In this document: positions 1-6,060 of the stretch, piece after piece
Layout of the letters: every line of letters starts with the position of its first letter
Position numbering within the stretch: the stretch's first letter is position 1
NCBI GenBank assembly: GCA_030044485.1
Contig: JASHVQ010000068.1
Location: forward strand, 1-6,145
From: Methylovirgula sp.
Lineage (GTDB): Bacteria > Pseudomonadota > Alphaproteobacteria > Rhizobiales > Beijerinckiaceae
Direction of reading: 5' to 3'
DNA: 6,145 bases
The notes under the pieces: model-generated
What the model was told of the DNA's origin: nothing
Database searches by the model: none
Seen by the model: the letters and a program-made list of their open reading frames with translations, nothing else
Translations under genes and position numbers: made by a program

Positions 1-152
1 TTCTCCATCTGCGCGGTGCGCGCATTGAAGGCCTTGCAGAACTCCATGATGTTGAGGCCGCGCTGACCGAGCGCCGGGCCGATCGGCGGGGAGGGATTGG
101 CGGCGCCCGCCGGCACCTGCAGTTTGATAAAGCCCGCGACTTTCTTTGCCAT
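1..152 (-). CDS. rplK: 50S ribosomal protein L11 (N-terminal part, cut by window edge)
   Basis: This is the 5' end of the L11 gene; about 50 codons are visible before the window ends. L11 binds the GTPase-associated region of 23S rRNA and takes part in factor-dependent GTP hydrolysis and the stringent response. The visible N-terminus begins [12 protein letters not shown] and carries the L11 signature of a proline-rich stretch ([14 protein letters not shown], residues about 19-32) followed by [11 protein letters not shown], which is the family's N-terminal domain. The ATG at 152-150 has a GGAG Shine-Dalgarno at 163-160 with a 7-nt spacing. It follows nusG by 120 nt, the usual bacterial order (secE-nusG-rplK-rplA). 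The leader upstream contains a structured element at 196-243 that may be a binding site for ribosomal protein L1. The identification is very secure; only the length is truncated, by the window edge. Confidence 0.97.
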   Translation of the reverse strand, partial: MAKKVAGFIKLQVPAGAANPSPPIGPALGQRGLNIMEFCKAFNARTAQME

Positions 153-195
153 GACTTTGCTCCACGAAGCCCGGATCGCGCCGGGCGGTTGAGTT

Positions 196-243
196 GCGTG
201 GTGCGACGCGAGGCCGGTTGGCGGGCGGCCCCGTCTCCCACGC
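196..243 (-). promoter_or_regulatory. Candidate L1-protein autoregulatory leader upstream of rplK
   Basis: On the minus strand the nusG-rplK spacer folds into a nested stem. GCGTGG (243-238) pairs with CCACGC (201-196). Inside it GAC (235-233) can pair with GTC (207-205), and GGGGCCG (232-226) pairs with CGGCCTC (216-210) with one G-U, closing a 9-nt loop. The 5' side therefore reads GTGGGAGAC, with a short GA asymmetric loop opposite GCA. In L11-L1 operons, ribosomal protein L1 represses translation by binding a leader that mimics its 23S rRNA site, which has this helix, asymmetric purine-containing loop, helix plan. The element ends 43 nt before the rplK ATG. The pairing is seen in the sequence; L1 binding is inferred by position and shape. 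Confidence 0.55.
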
Positions 244-250
244 GCTTGCT

Positions 251-265
251 CCGCCGCGCCGGCGG
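251..265 (-). other. Small GC-rich hairpin just after nusG
   Basis: Directly behind the nusG stop codon the minus strand reads CCGCC, a 5-nt GGCGC loop, then GGCGG, giving a perfect 5-bp all-GC stem. No T-run follows, so it is unlikely to be an intrinsic terminator. It may slow 3' exonucleases or mark an RNA processing point between nusG and the rplK leader. In such GC-rich DNA a stem of this size can also occur by chance. Confidence 0.25.
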
Positions 266-272
266 AATTCCG

Positions 273-803
273 TCAGACCTTCTCCACCTGCGTATATTCG
301 AGCTCGACCGGCGTGGCGCGTCCGAAGATCGAGACCGCCACCTTCACGCGTGAACGCGCCTCGTCCACCTCCTCGACCGTCCCGTTGAAGGAGGCGAACG
401 GACCATCGGCGACCCGGACCGTCTCGCCGATCTCGTAAGTGATCGAAGATTTCGGCCGCTCGACGCCTTCGGCCACCTGCCCCTTGATCCGGTCCGCCTC
501 GGCATCGGAGATCGGCATGGGCTTTTTGTCGGCGCCGAGAAAACCCGTCACCTTCGGCGTGTTCTTGATGAGGTGGTAGATCTCGTCCGTCAGGTCGCAT
601 TTGACGAGAACGTAGCCGGGAAAGAACTTCCGCTCCGAACTGACCTTCCTTCCCTTGCGCACTTCGACGACCTGTTCGGTCGGCACGAGGATCTCTTCGA
701 ACTTATCGGAAAGTCCGCGCTGGGCGGCCTGTTCGCGGATCGATTCGGCCACCTTTTTCTCGAAGTTGGAATAGGCGTGGACGATGTACCAGCGCATGCT
801 CAT
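273..803 (-). CDS. nusG: Transcription termination/antitermination factor NusG
   Basis: NusG binds the clamp of RNA polymerase, suppresses pausing, and bridges to Rho or to ribosomal protein S10. The 176-residue product has the usual length. The NGN domain spans about residues 3-95, opening with [23 protein letters not shown] sequence and including the characteristic [12 protein letters not shown] (60-71) and the VTGFLG stretch (85-90). The C-terminal KOW domain covers about 122-176, with [16 protein letters not shown] (126-141) as its core. The ATG at 803 is chosen; a second in-frame ATG two codons on (797) is an alternative that would give MRWY. A GGGG at 814-810 region lies close, while a better AAGGAG match sits about 16 nt upstream, farther than usual, so the exact start is slightly uncertain. 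It lies 28 nt after secE, almost certainly co-transcribed, and precedes rplK. Confidence 0.97.
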   Translation of the reverse strand: MSMRWYIVHAYSNFEKKVAESIREQAAQRGLSDKFEEILVPTEQVVEVRKGRKVSSERKFFPGYVLVKCDLTDEIYHLIKNTPKVTGFLGADKKPMPISDAEADRIKGQVAEGVERPKSSITYEIGETVRVADGPFASFNGTVEEVDEARSRVKVAVSIFGRATPVELEYTQVEKV

Positions 804-831
804 GACTGACCCCGGAAAGCTCCTTTAATAA

Positions 832-1023
832 TCAATGGCCGAGGCTCAAGATCAAATGAACCATCAGGCGCAGCGCCTGATCGACGGCGAGAAAGAACAG
901 GCTCACGAGAATCACCATCAGGATGACAAGGCCGGTCGTAATCAGCGTCTCGCGCCGCGTCGGCCAGGTGACCTTGGTTGCCTCCTGGCGCACCTCCTGA
1001 AGGAATTGCAACGGGTTGACCAT
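832..1023 (-). CDS. secE: Preprotein translocase subunit SecE
   Basis: SecE is the small essential subunit that clamps SecY in the inner-membrane SecYEG channel. The 63-residue product is the short single-span form typical of alphaproteobacteria and most bacteria, unlike the three-span enterobacterial protein. The conserved cytoplasmic amphipathic segment is seen at residues 8-26, with the family motif KVTWPTRRET (17-26). It is followed by one hydrophobic membrane span at about 28-50 (GLVILMVILVSLFFLAV). The ATG at 1023-1021 is the only good start; its Shine-Dalgarno is weak (GGA about 12 nt upstream). nusG follows after 28 nt, the almost universal arrangement. The gene upstream is cysA rather than the tuf/tRNA-Trp genes often found before secE in alphaproteobacteria. 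No tRNA could be recognised in the gap. Confidence 0.95.
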   Translation of the reverse strand: MVNPLQFLQEVRQEATKVTWPTRRETLITTGLVILMVILVSLFFLAVDQALRLMVHLILSLGH

Positions 1024-1091
1024 CGAAGTCGTGAATCCGGTGAATGTCGCGGCGGACGGCTTCGCGCTTCGTGGAGCTTATCGCGCCGGCT

Positions 1092-1130
1092 AAAAAAGTC
1101 GCGGCGCGGAGCCAGCCGGCCACGCGCCAC
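1092..1130 (-). terminator. Possible intrinsic terminator between cysA and secE
   Basis: On the minus strand GTGGCGCG (1130-1123) pairs with CGCGCCGC (1108-1101) in an 8-bp stem with one G-U, around a 14-nt loop. The stem is followed by GAC and then six Ts (1097-1092). It lies 83 nt after the cysA stop, so it could end the sulfate operon. Against this, the T-run starts three bases after the stem, and the best promoter-like pair for secE lies just upstream of it, which would place the hairpin at the very start of the secE transcript. Confidence 0.4.
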
Positions 1131-1137
1131 ACGATGC

Positions 1138-1166
1138 CATATAGTCTATGGGGCGAGCCTCGCCAA
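1138..1166 (-). promoter_or_regulatory. Possible sigma70-type promoter for secE-nusG
   Basis: The minus strand has TTGGCG (1166-1161), a 17-bp spacer, then TATATG (1143-1138). Each hexamer matches the consensus at four of six positions. Part of the spacer is a small inverted repeat, GGCGA-GGC-TCGCC (1164-1152). A second, overlapping option a little upstream is TTGACT (1198-1193) with GAAAAT (1174-1169) and an 18-bp spacer. The region is relatively AT-rich compared with the flanking genes. Start would fall near 1131, about 108 nt before the secE ATG. This is a sequence match only. Confidence 0.3.
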
Positions 1167-1213
1167 GTATTTTCAGCCGGGCGATCCCAAGAAGTCAAAT
1201 CCCGCGCCGCAGC

Positions 1214-2245
1214 TCAGATCGCATAATCCTCATAGAAAGAATGCGGGTTGCGCAGCCTCATGAAGACCTGATCCCCGGCTTTGAGCGCCAAATCGCGGTA
1301 GGTCTGGATCGTCAGCGCGGCATCGACATGCTGCTGATCGTCGAGCCGCAAAAGCTCGACGTTCACCGCCGCCCCGGCGAAGCCGACATGTGTGACCTTG
1401 GCGGCGATGCCCAAGCCGTCGGCATTGTCCCTCGAAATCTCGACATCATGCGGCCGCACGAAGGTCGGCGGCGTCTCGCCCTGCCCGCGCCCCGCCCCGT
1501 CGTGGCGGGCGTGGAACAGATTGTAGCTTCCGAGGAAACCATAGACGAAAGGATTGGCCGGCCTTTCATAGACCTCTTCCGGCGGCCCGAACTGTTCGAT
1601 CTTGCCGAGGTTCATAAGCGCGATACGGTCGGCGACTTCGAGCGCCTCCTCCTGGTCGTGGGTCACGAAAAGCGTGGTGACGCGGATCCGCTCATGCAGT
1701 TTGCGCAGCCAGCGGCGCAACTCCCGCCGCACCGTCGCATCGAGCGCCCCAAAAGGCTCGTCGAGCAACAGCACTTGCGGTTCGACCGCGAGAGCGCGCG
1801 CCAGCGCCACGCGCTGGCGCTGGCCTCCTGAGAGCTGGGCGGGATAGCGGCGCGCAAAATTCTGCAGCTGTACGAGGGCCAGAAGCTCTTCGACTTTGGC
1901 CTTGATCGCCGCGTTGGAGGGCCGTTGCCGCCAGGGTTTGGAGCGCAGCCCGAAGGCGATGTTCTCGAATACGCTCATATGTTTGAACAGCGCGTAATGC
2001 TGGAAGACGAAGCCGATGCGGCGCTCGCCAAGAGCGGTCGCCGAAACATCGGCGGCGTCGAAGAGAATCTTGCCGCCCGGATCGGGCGCCTCGATGCCGG
2101 CGATGATGCGCAGCAACGTGGTCTTGCCTGAACCGCTCGGCCCGAGAAGCGCGACGAGCTCGCCCGACTCGACCTTAAGACTCACGTCGTTCAGCGCTTG
2201 GAACGAGCCGTAGCTCTTGCTGATCTGCCGAACTTCGATGCTCAT
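1214..2245 (-). CDS. cysA: Sulfate/thiosulfate ABC transporter ATP-binding protein CysA
   Basis: CysA is the ATPase that powers sulfate uptake, acting as a dimer on the cytoplasmic face of the CysT-CysW channel. The 343 residues show the full set of ABC motifs: Walker A GPSGSGKT (35-42), Q-loop glutamine in VFQHYAL (Gln82), signature LSGGQ (138-142), Walker B VLLLDEP (158-164, Glu163 catalytic), D-loop GALD (166-169) and H-loop His196 in FVTHDQ. A C-terminal regulatory TOBE-like region follows from about 235, with the CysA-type FVRPHDVEI (262-270). The length is close to the roughly 360 residues of known CysA. It starts 6 nt after the cysW stop; its Shine-Dalgarno is poor, so translation is probably coupled to cysW. 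It is the last gene of the operon. A related importer for molybdate is unlikely given the Sbp-type binding protein upstream. All key residues are intact. Confidence 0.95.
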   Translation of the reverse strand: MSIEVRQISKSYGSFQALNDVSLKVESGELVALLGPSGSGKTTLLRIIAGIEAPDPGGKILFDAADVSATALGERRIGFVFQHYALFKHMSVFENIAFGLRSKPWRQRPSNAAIKAKVEELLALVQLQNFARRYPAQLSGGQRQRVALARALAVEPQVLLLDEPFGALDATVRRELRRWLRKLHERIRVTTLFVTHDQEEALEVADRIALMNLGKIEQFGPPEEVYERPANPFVYGFLGSYNLFHARHDGAGRGQGETPPTFVRPHDVEISRDNADGLGIAAKVTHVGFAGAAVNVELLRLDDQQHVDAALTIQTYRDLALKAGDQVFMRLRNPHSFYEDYAI

Positions 2246-2251
2246 CGGGCT

Positions 2252-3268
2252 TCATTCTTTCGCGGCGGAAGCCGCCGCCTCGTCATGCCCGGTCTTGAAT
2301 TCGACCGCGGCCTTTATGATCAGGGTGGCGACGGCGAGCAAAGCCAGCAACGTGGCGACCGAGAACGCCGCCTGCATATTATAGCCGTCCCAAAGCTTTT
2401 CGACTCTGAGCGGGATCGTGTCGTTGGAATCGATATGGCCGGAGACGACCGAGACCGCGCCGAACTCGCCGAAGGCGCGCGCCGTGCAGAGAATTGCGCC
2501 ATAGAGCAGGGCCCATCTTATATTGGCGAGCGTCACGGTGCGGAAGGTGCGCCAGCCGCTGGCGCCAAGCGACAGCGCGGCGAGTTCCTCGTCCGAGCCC
2601 TGGCTGTCCATCAGCGGAATCAGCGCGCGTGCCACAAAGGGAAAGGTGACGAAGGCCGTCGCGATGACCATCGCCAGCGGCGTGAAGATGATGCCGGTGT
2701 AGCTGTTGGCGAAGGTGAACGGCCACCAATGGCCGGAAAATCCCTGCCAGGAAAGCGAGGCCGGGTCGGGCCAGGTTATCCGTGTCCCCCAGTCGCCGAA
2801 GATGCCGCCCCGCCCGAACCAGAGCACGAAAACGAGACCTGCGATCACCGGCGAGATCGAGAACGGCAGGTCGATCAAGGTCACGAGCAAGACCCGGCCG
2901 CGAAACCGGAATTTGGTGACAGCCCAAGCGGCGACCAGCCCGAAGACGATGTTGAGCGGCACGACGACGGCGGCAATGCCGCAGCTCATGCGGATCGCGC
3001 TCCAGGTGTGCGCCGCCTGATCGGCCAATTGATGCTTCTCGAACAAGGTGAGATGCGCGGCCGGATCGGTCGCGGGCGGAAAGAACACCTGCCAATAGGC
3101 GGCAAATCCGTTCGACAGGGCCTGGGTGAAAACATTGGCGATCGGCAGGACGATGAACAGGGTCAGGAAAATGACCGCCGCCGCGACCAGCAGGCGGCCG
3201 ACGGCGGAGCGTTTCGCTTTGGGCGGCGCCGCGGCGGCGCGGATTTGAAGCGTGGCTGCTCTAGACAT
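2252..3268 (-). CDS. cysW: Sulfate ABC transporter permease CysW
   Basis: CysW is one half of the heterodimeric inner-membrane channel for sulfate. From the ATG at 3268 the product has 338 residues. The MetI-type permease core is seen: membrane segments near 27-48, 95-117, 126-150, 192-213, 254-275 and 300-320. The cytoplasmic EAA loop that contacts CysA lies at about 227-257 (EELAALSLGASG at its start). The family-typical EFGAVSVVSGHI (268-279) is conserved. I reject an upstream TTG at 3307, which would overlap cysT by 31 bp; the ATG has GAGG at 3278-3275, 6 nt before it and overlapping the cysT stop codon. It is longer than the roughly 290 residues of E. coli CysW; the extra residues appear to sit at the N-terminus and in periplasmic stretches at about 63-88 and 154-190. 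It ends 6 nt before cysA. Confidence 0.94.
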   Translation of the reverse strand: MSRAATLQIRAAAAPPKAKRSAVGRLLVAAAVIFLTLFIVLPIANVFTQALSNGFAAYWQVFFPPATDPAAHLTLFEKHQLADQAAHTWSAIRMSCGIAAVVVPLNIVFGLVAAWAVTKFRFRGRVLLVTLIDLPFSISPVIAGLVFVLWFGRGGIFGDWGTRITWPDPASLSWQGFSGHWWPFTFANSYTGIIFTPLAMVIATAFVTFPFVARALIPLMDSQGSDEELAALSLGASGWRTFRTVTLANIRWALLYGAILCTARAFGEFGAVSVVSGHIDSNDTIPLRVEKLWDGYNMQAAFSVATLLALLAVATLIIKAAVEFKTGHDEAAASAAKE

Positions 3269-3276
3269 TGATTGCC

Positions 3277-4179
3277 TCAAACCGCCTGCGACCGATGCCG
3301 CGACCAATATTCGATGCCGTTGATGGCCAGCAGAATCAACAGCGAGAAAAACAGCAGAACGACGCCGATCGCCGTCGCCTGCGCCGGCTCGAATTCGTCA
3401 AGCTTGATGACGATCTGCAGCGGCACGATCTGCGATTTGCCCGGAATGTTGCTGGCGATGAAGATTACCGAACCATATTCGCCGATGGCGCGGGCGAAAG
3501 ACAGCGCAACTCCGCTGAGCCAGGCCGGAAAAAGCGCCGGAAAGATTACCCTCCGGAAGGTCGTCGCGCCGCCGGCGCCAAGACTATAGGCGGCCTGCTC
3601 ATATTCCGGATCCCAGTCCTGCAGCACCGGTTGCAGCGAGCGCACGACGAACGGGAGACCGACGAAAACGAGGACGATGACGATGCCGACGTTGGTGTTG
3701 CTGTAGGGAAAATCGAGCCAGGACAGCGCGCCCTCGGGCAGCGGGTTCGGATGGCCGAGCTGCCCGGCGAGGCGGTTGAGAAACGCGCTTGCATGCTCCC
3801 CGAAGCCGCCGATCCAGCCGTCGGCGAGATACAGGTTGGAGAAGGTAATGCCGGCAACCGCGGTCGGCAGCGCGAAAGGGAAATCGATCAGCGCATCGAA
3901 AATGCGCCGTCCGAAAAAGGGCTCCCGCACCAGAACCCAAGCAACCGTCAGACCGAAGACGCCGTTGATCGCCGCCGCCAAGGCAGAGGCGCCGAAGGTG
4001 AGTTGGAAGGCGGCGACGACCACCGGGTCGGCAAGCGTCGCATAGAATTCGCGCGGGCTGAGCTGCGTCGTCTTGATGACGAGGCCGGCGAGCGGCAGCA
4101 GGACGAAGAGCGACAGATAGAAGAGCGTGTAGCCGAGCGTCAGCGGCAGGCCCGGGATGACGCGATTGGCGCGAGCCAT
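3277..4179 (-). CDS. cysT: Sulfate ABC transporter permease CysT (CysU)
   Basis: CysT pairs with CysW to form the sulfate channel. The 300-residue product from the ATG at 4179 has membrane segments at about 14-36, 56-83, 97-117, 163-180, 222-245 and 268-288. An EAA loop is seen at 192-222 (EYEQAAYSLGAGG) and the family stretch ALSFARAIGEYGSVIFIASN lies at about 225-244. An in-frame ATG at 4314 would add 45 residues but overlaps sbp by 41 bp and would run through two strong hairpins, so the inner start is preferred. Its Shine-Dalgarno is weak (AAGAG 10 nt upstream, GGA 3 nt upstream). The periplasmic stretch between segments 3 and 4 (about 119-160) looks longer than in E. coli CysT, as far as I recall that sequence. 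The stop codon overlaps the cysW Shine-Dalgarno, so the pair is probably translated in coordination. Confidence 0.93.
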   Translation of the reverse strand: MARANRVIPGLPLTLGYTLFYLSLFVLLPLAGLVIKTTQLSPREFYATLADPVVVAAFQLTFGASALAAAINGVFGLTVAWVLVREPFFGRRIFDALIDFPFALPTAVAGITFSNLYLADGWIGGFGEHASAFLNRLAGQLGHPNPLPEGALSWLDFPYSNTNVGIVIVLVFVGLPFVVRSLQPVLQDWDPEYEQAAYSLGAGGATTFRRVIFPALFPAWLSGVALSFARAIGEYGSVIFIASNIPGKSQIVPLQIVIKLDEFEPAQATAIGVVLLFFSLLILLAINGIEYWSRHRSQAV

Positions 4180-4198
4180 GAATCCAAGTCTCTTGTGA

Positions 4199-4212
4199 AG
4201 CGGCGCGCCGCT
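4199..4212. repeat. 14-bp perfect palindrome in the sbp-cysT gap
   Basis: AGCGGCGCGCCGCT is its own reverse complement and lies 19 nt upstream of the cysT ATG. In RNA it could fold only with a small loop, giving a stem of about 5 GC-rich pairs. It is not followed by a T-run. Together with the neighbouring hairpin it may protect the sbp message end or limit read-through into cysT. Confidence 0.5.
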
Positions 4213-4226
4213 CTGCGAATGCGAAC

Positions 4227-4257
4227 GGGCGGCGGACAATATCGGCAATCGCCGCCC
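4227..4257 (-). repeat. Strong intercistronic hairpin between sbp and cysT
   Basis: GGGCGGCG (minus strand 4257-4250) and CGCCGCCC (4234-4227) are perfect 8-bp inverted arms around a 15-nt loop, lying 16 nt after the sbp stop codon. No T-run follows, so a classical terminator is unlikely. Stem-loops in this place are known in other binding-protein operons, for example malE-malF, where they stabilise the upstream message so that binding protein exceeds permease. That role is inferred here from position and strength. Confidence 0.55.
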
Positions 4258-4273
4258 CGATCCAGTTGCCTGC

Positions 4274-5368
4274 CTAATTTGTCGGCCTGTAGATTTGGTC
4301 GAAGACGCCGCCATCCGCGAAGAAGGCTTTCTGCGCCCGCGGCCAGCCGCCGAAAGCCTGATCCACGGTGAACAGCTTCAGCGGCGGGAAGTCGGCCGCA
4401 TATTTCTTGTAGATGGCGACGTCGCGCGGCCGGTAATGATATTGGGCGATGATGTCCTGCGCCTCCGGCGTATAGAGAAAATTGAGATAGGCGGTGGCCA
4501 CGGCGCGCGTGCCCCTCTTGTCGACGACGGAATCGACGACCGCGACCGGCGGCTCGGCGAGGACGCTGACCGAAGGATGAACGATCTCGAACTTGTCCTT
4601 GCCGAATTCGTCGCTGGCCAGATAAAGCTCGTTCTCCCAGTTGACCAGCACGTCGCCGATGCCCTTTTGGGCGAAGGTGACGGTCGCACCGCGCCCGCCG
4701 GTATCGAGCACCGGCACATGCTTGTAGAATTCGCTCACGGCCGCCAAGGCATCGGCGTTTTTGTAGATGGGAAAGTCCTTGGCCGCCTTGCCGTCGGCGA
4801 TTGAGGCCGCAAGTCCCTGCGCGGTCGAAAGGTCATAGGTCTTTGCACCGGCGACGGCGCCCCAGAGTCCGAGAAAAGCCCAGCGCGCCGCGCCGCTGGC
4901 TTTGGGATTGGCGACGATCACCTGCACGCCGGGGCGCAGCAGATCCTTCCAGTCGCGGATGTTCTTGGGATTGCCCTTGCGCACCAGAAACGCGACCGTC
5001 GAAGTGTAAGGGGCGGCATTGTCGGCGAACTTATCCTGCCAGCCGGAGGCGATGAGTCCGGCTTTCTCGATCGCATCGACGTCCCAGGCCAGGCCGAGCG
5101 TCACCACGTCGGCCTGCAGGCCGTTGACGACCGCCGTCGCCTGCTTGCCCGAGCCGGCGTGCGATTGCTGGATCGTGACCGTGGTTCCGGTCTTTTTCAG
5201 GTAATCGCTGGTGAAGGCATCGTCGATCGCATCGTAGAGCTCGCGCGTCGGATCATAGGAAACGTTCAGAATCGTCACGTTCTGGGCGCTGCGCGCCCGC
5301 ATTGCCCAGCCGCCCGCGAGGCTTACGCCGACGGCAAAAACCAGAGCGAAAATTGCAAACCGACGCAT
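4274..5368 (-). CDS. sbp: Periplasmic sulfate-binding protein
   Basis: This protein captures sulfate in the periplasm and delivers it to CysT-CysW. The 364-residue product begins with a Sec signal peptide (charged MRR, hydrophobic core about 4-22, likely cleavage after RSA at residue 28). The mature protein carries the family signatures NVSYDPTRELY (35-45), SHAGSGKQ (69-76), ANPKASGAARW (153-163), DTGGRGATVTFAQKGIGDV (222-240) and, near the end, FGGWPRAQKAFFADGGVFDQI (339-359). It resembles Sbp and CysP, which overlap in function, so thiosulfate binding is also possible. It is longer than the roughly 330 residues of E. coli Sbp; an extra stretch of about 20 residues seems to lie near 175-203. 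The ATG at 5368 has AGGGGG at 5379-5374, the best ribosome site of the operon. It is the first gene of sbp-cysTWA and lies 94 nt before cysT. Confidence 0.95.
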   Translation of the reverse strand: MRRFAIFALVFAVGVSLAGGWAMRARSAQNVTILNVSYDPTRELYDAIDDAFTSDYLKKTGTTVTIQQSHAGSGKQATAVVNGLQADVVTLGLAWDVDAIEKAGLIASGWQDKFADNAAPYTSTVAFLVRKGNPKNIRDWKDLLRPGVQVIVANPKASGAARWAFLGLWGAVAGAKTYDLSTAQGLAASIADGKAAKDFPIYKNADALAAVSEFYKHVPVLDTGGRGATVTFAQKGIGDVLVNWENELYLASDEFGKDKFEIVHPSVSVLAEPPVAVVDSVVDKRGTRAVATAYLNFLYTPEAQDIIAQYHYRPRDVAIYKKYAADFPPLKLFTVDQAFGGWPRAQKAFFADGGVFDQIYRPTN

Positions 5369-5408
5369 GAAAGCCCCCTAGCTCGATCCCTGCCGACCAA
5401 GTTTCAGC

Positions 5409-5467
5409 AACAAAATCAGTGATGGATCAGACGTCAAGCTTATTCTACAGATTTAGTAGAAAATCAA
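5409..5467 (-). promoter_or_regulatory. Promoter region of the sbp-cysTWA operon
   Basis: Two arrangements are possible on the minus strand. One is TTGATT (5467-5462), a 17-bp spacer, and AATAAG (5444-5439), each with four of six consensus bases; its spacer is almost exactly the inverted repeat at 5443-5461. The other is TTGACG (5437-5432, five of six) with a poor -10, TTTGTT (5414-5409), as expected for an activator-dependent promoter with the repeat just upstream. The stretch is clearly richer in A and T than the genes around it. No convincing terminator for fae was seen, so read-through from fae is also possible. Confidence 0.4.
5443..5461. promoter_or_regulatory. Inverted repeat, candidate LysR-type operator
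   Basis: TTCTAC and GTAGAA form perfect 6-bp arms around a 7-bp AT-rich centre. The inner bases give T-N11-A, the geometry of binding sites for LysR-family regulators. Since sulfate uptake genes are activated by LysR-family CysB or Cbl in several bacteria, a CysB-like regulator is a reasonable guess. A repressor is equally possible if the upstream of the two promoters is used, because the repeat would then lie between its -35 and -10. It lies 75 bp from the sbp ATG. No regulator gene is in the window. Confidence 0.45.
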
Positions 5468-5547
5468 GGCCTGGGGCGGCCAAGACCAATCTGCTGCGCT
5501 GAGCGGATCATCGACTTCGCGCACCGCCCGGCCGCGACGCGCCGGCT

Positions 5548-6060
5548 CTAGGCGTGCGCGGCCAAAGGATGCAGTGCCACGTCTTCTTTGGCGATCACAT
5601 CGTCGATCTTCGGTTCTCCCTGCACGGCGCGGGAGATCGCCTGCTTCGTCGCCTCGTAATTCCAGTCTTGGATTTTGGTGGCGTCCTTGGCCTCCCAATG
5701 AATGAAGACTCCGACGCAAATGAAAAGATTATCGGCTTCGGATTTCGGTATGACGCCGGTCTTGACGCTGTCCACCACCGCTTTGGCGACGCCGCGCTGC
5801 GCGGGGCCGAACATTTGCGATGCCTGCTCTCCGTTCTTGATCGTCACCTTGTTGAACATCAGGGTCGCGGGTTTGGCCATGAGATTGGGGGCGACGATGG
5901 CGAGCAGCGCGTTGTCGCCGATCTTTTGATTGGTCAGCGTCATGCAAAAAGCCGTCTCGACGGCGCTCCCTCTCGGGCCCATGATGAGATCGATATGCGC
6001 GACTTCGTTGCCTTGGCCGACGAGCGATTCGCCGACCATCACGCGATTAAAGTTGGCCAT
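5548..6060 (-). CDS. fae: Formaldehyde-activating enzyme Fae
   Basis: Fae catalyses condensation of formaldehyde with tetrahydromethanopterin to methylene-H4MPT, the entry step of the cytoplasmic H4MPT pathway that detoxifies and oxidises formaldehyde in methylotrophs. The 170-residue product matches the length I recall for Methylobacterium Fae. Conserved blocks are seen in order: [15 protein letters not shown] (17-31, with His22 as the likely catalytic histidine), [19 protein letters not shown] (57-75), QMFGPAQ (82-88), [10 protein letters not shown] (115-124) and [10 protein letters not shown] (133-142), ending in HPLAAHA. I choose the ATG at 6060 over an in-frame ATG at 6090 because it has GGAGG at 6070-6066 with 5-nt spacing and matches the family N-terminus. 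It lies 179 bp upstream of sbp, same strand, without an obvious functional link. Whether it is the main Fae or a paralogue cannot be told here. Confidence 0.94.
   Translation of the reverse strand: MANFNRVMVGESLVGQGNEVAHIDLIMGPRGSAVETAFCMTLTNQKIGDNALLAIVAPNLMAKPATLMFNKVTIKNGEQASQMFGPAQRGVAKAVVDSVKTGVIPKSEADNLFICVGVFIHWEAKDATKIQDWNYEATKQAISRAVQGEPKIDDVIAKEDVALHPLAAHA

Noticed and set aside
1031..1045. Two direct copies of ATTCAC, 9 bp apart, just before the secE start.
   Set aside because: Only two 6-bp copies, with no known regulator pattern; chance is sufficient.
800..1198. A 132-residue minus-strand open frame overlapping secE.
   Set aside because: It is an alternative frame of the clear secE gene, has no recognisable domain and runs through the promoter and hairpin region.
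1024..1213. A tRNA-Trp gene before secE.
   Set aside because: No acceptor stem, anticodon arm or T-loop motif was recognisable on either strand in this gap.
2198..3271. Long plus-strand open frames of over 350 codons opposite cysW and cysT.
   Set aside because: They are antisense shadows produced by high GC in third positions; their products are rich in Arg, Gly, Asp and Gln without domain features, while the minus-strand genes are unambiguous.
3269..3307. A TTG start giving CysW 13 more residues.
   Set aside because: It overlaps cysT, while the ATG at 3268 has a well-spaced GAGG and leaves an 8-bp gap.
4180..4314. A 45-residue N-terminal extension of CysT starting from the ATG at 4314.
   Set aside because: It overlaps the sbp coding region, runs through two strong hairpins, and has low-complexity basic sequence with no resemblance to CysT N-termini; the ATG at 4179 fits the family.
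5521..5547. A GC-rich 5-bp inverted repeat after the fae stop codon as a terminator.
   Set aside because: The stem is short, the loop is 8 nt and no T-run follows, so an intrinsic terminator is not supported.
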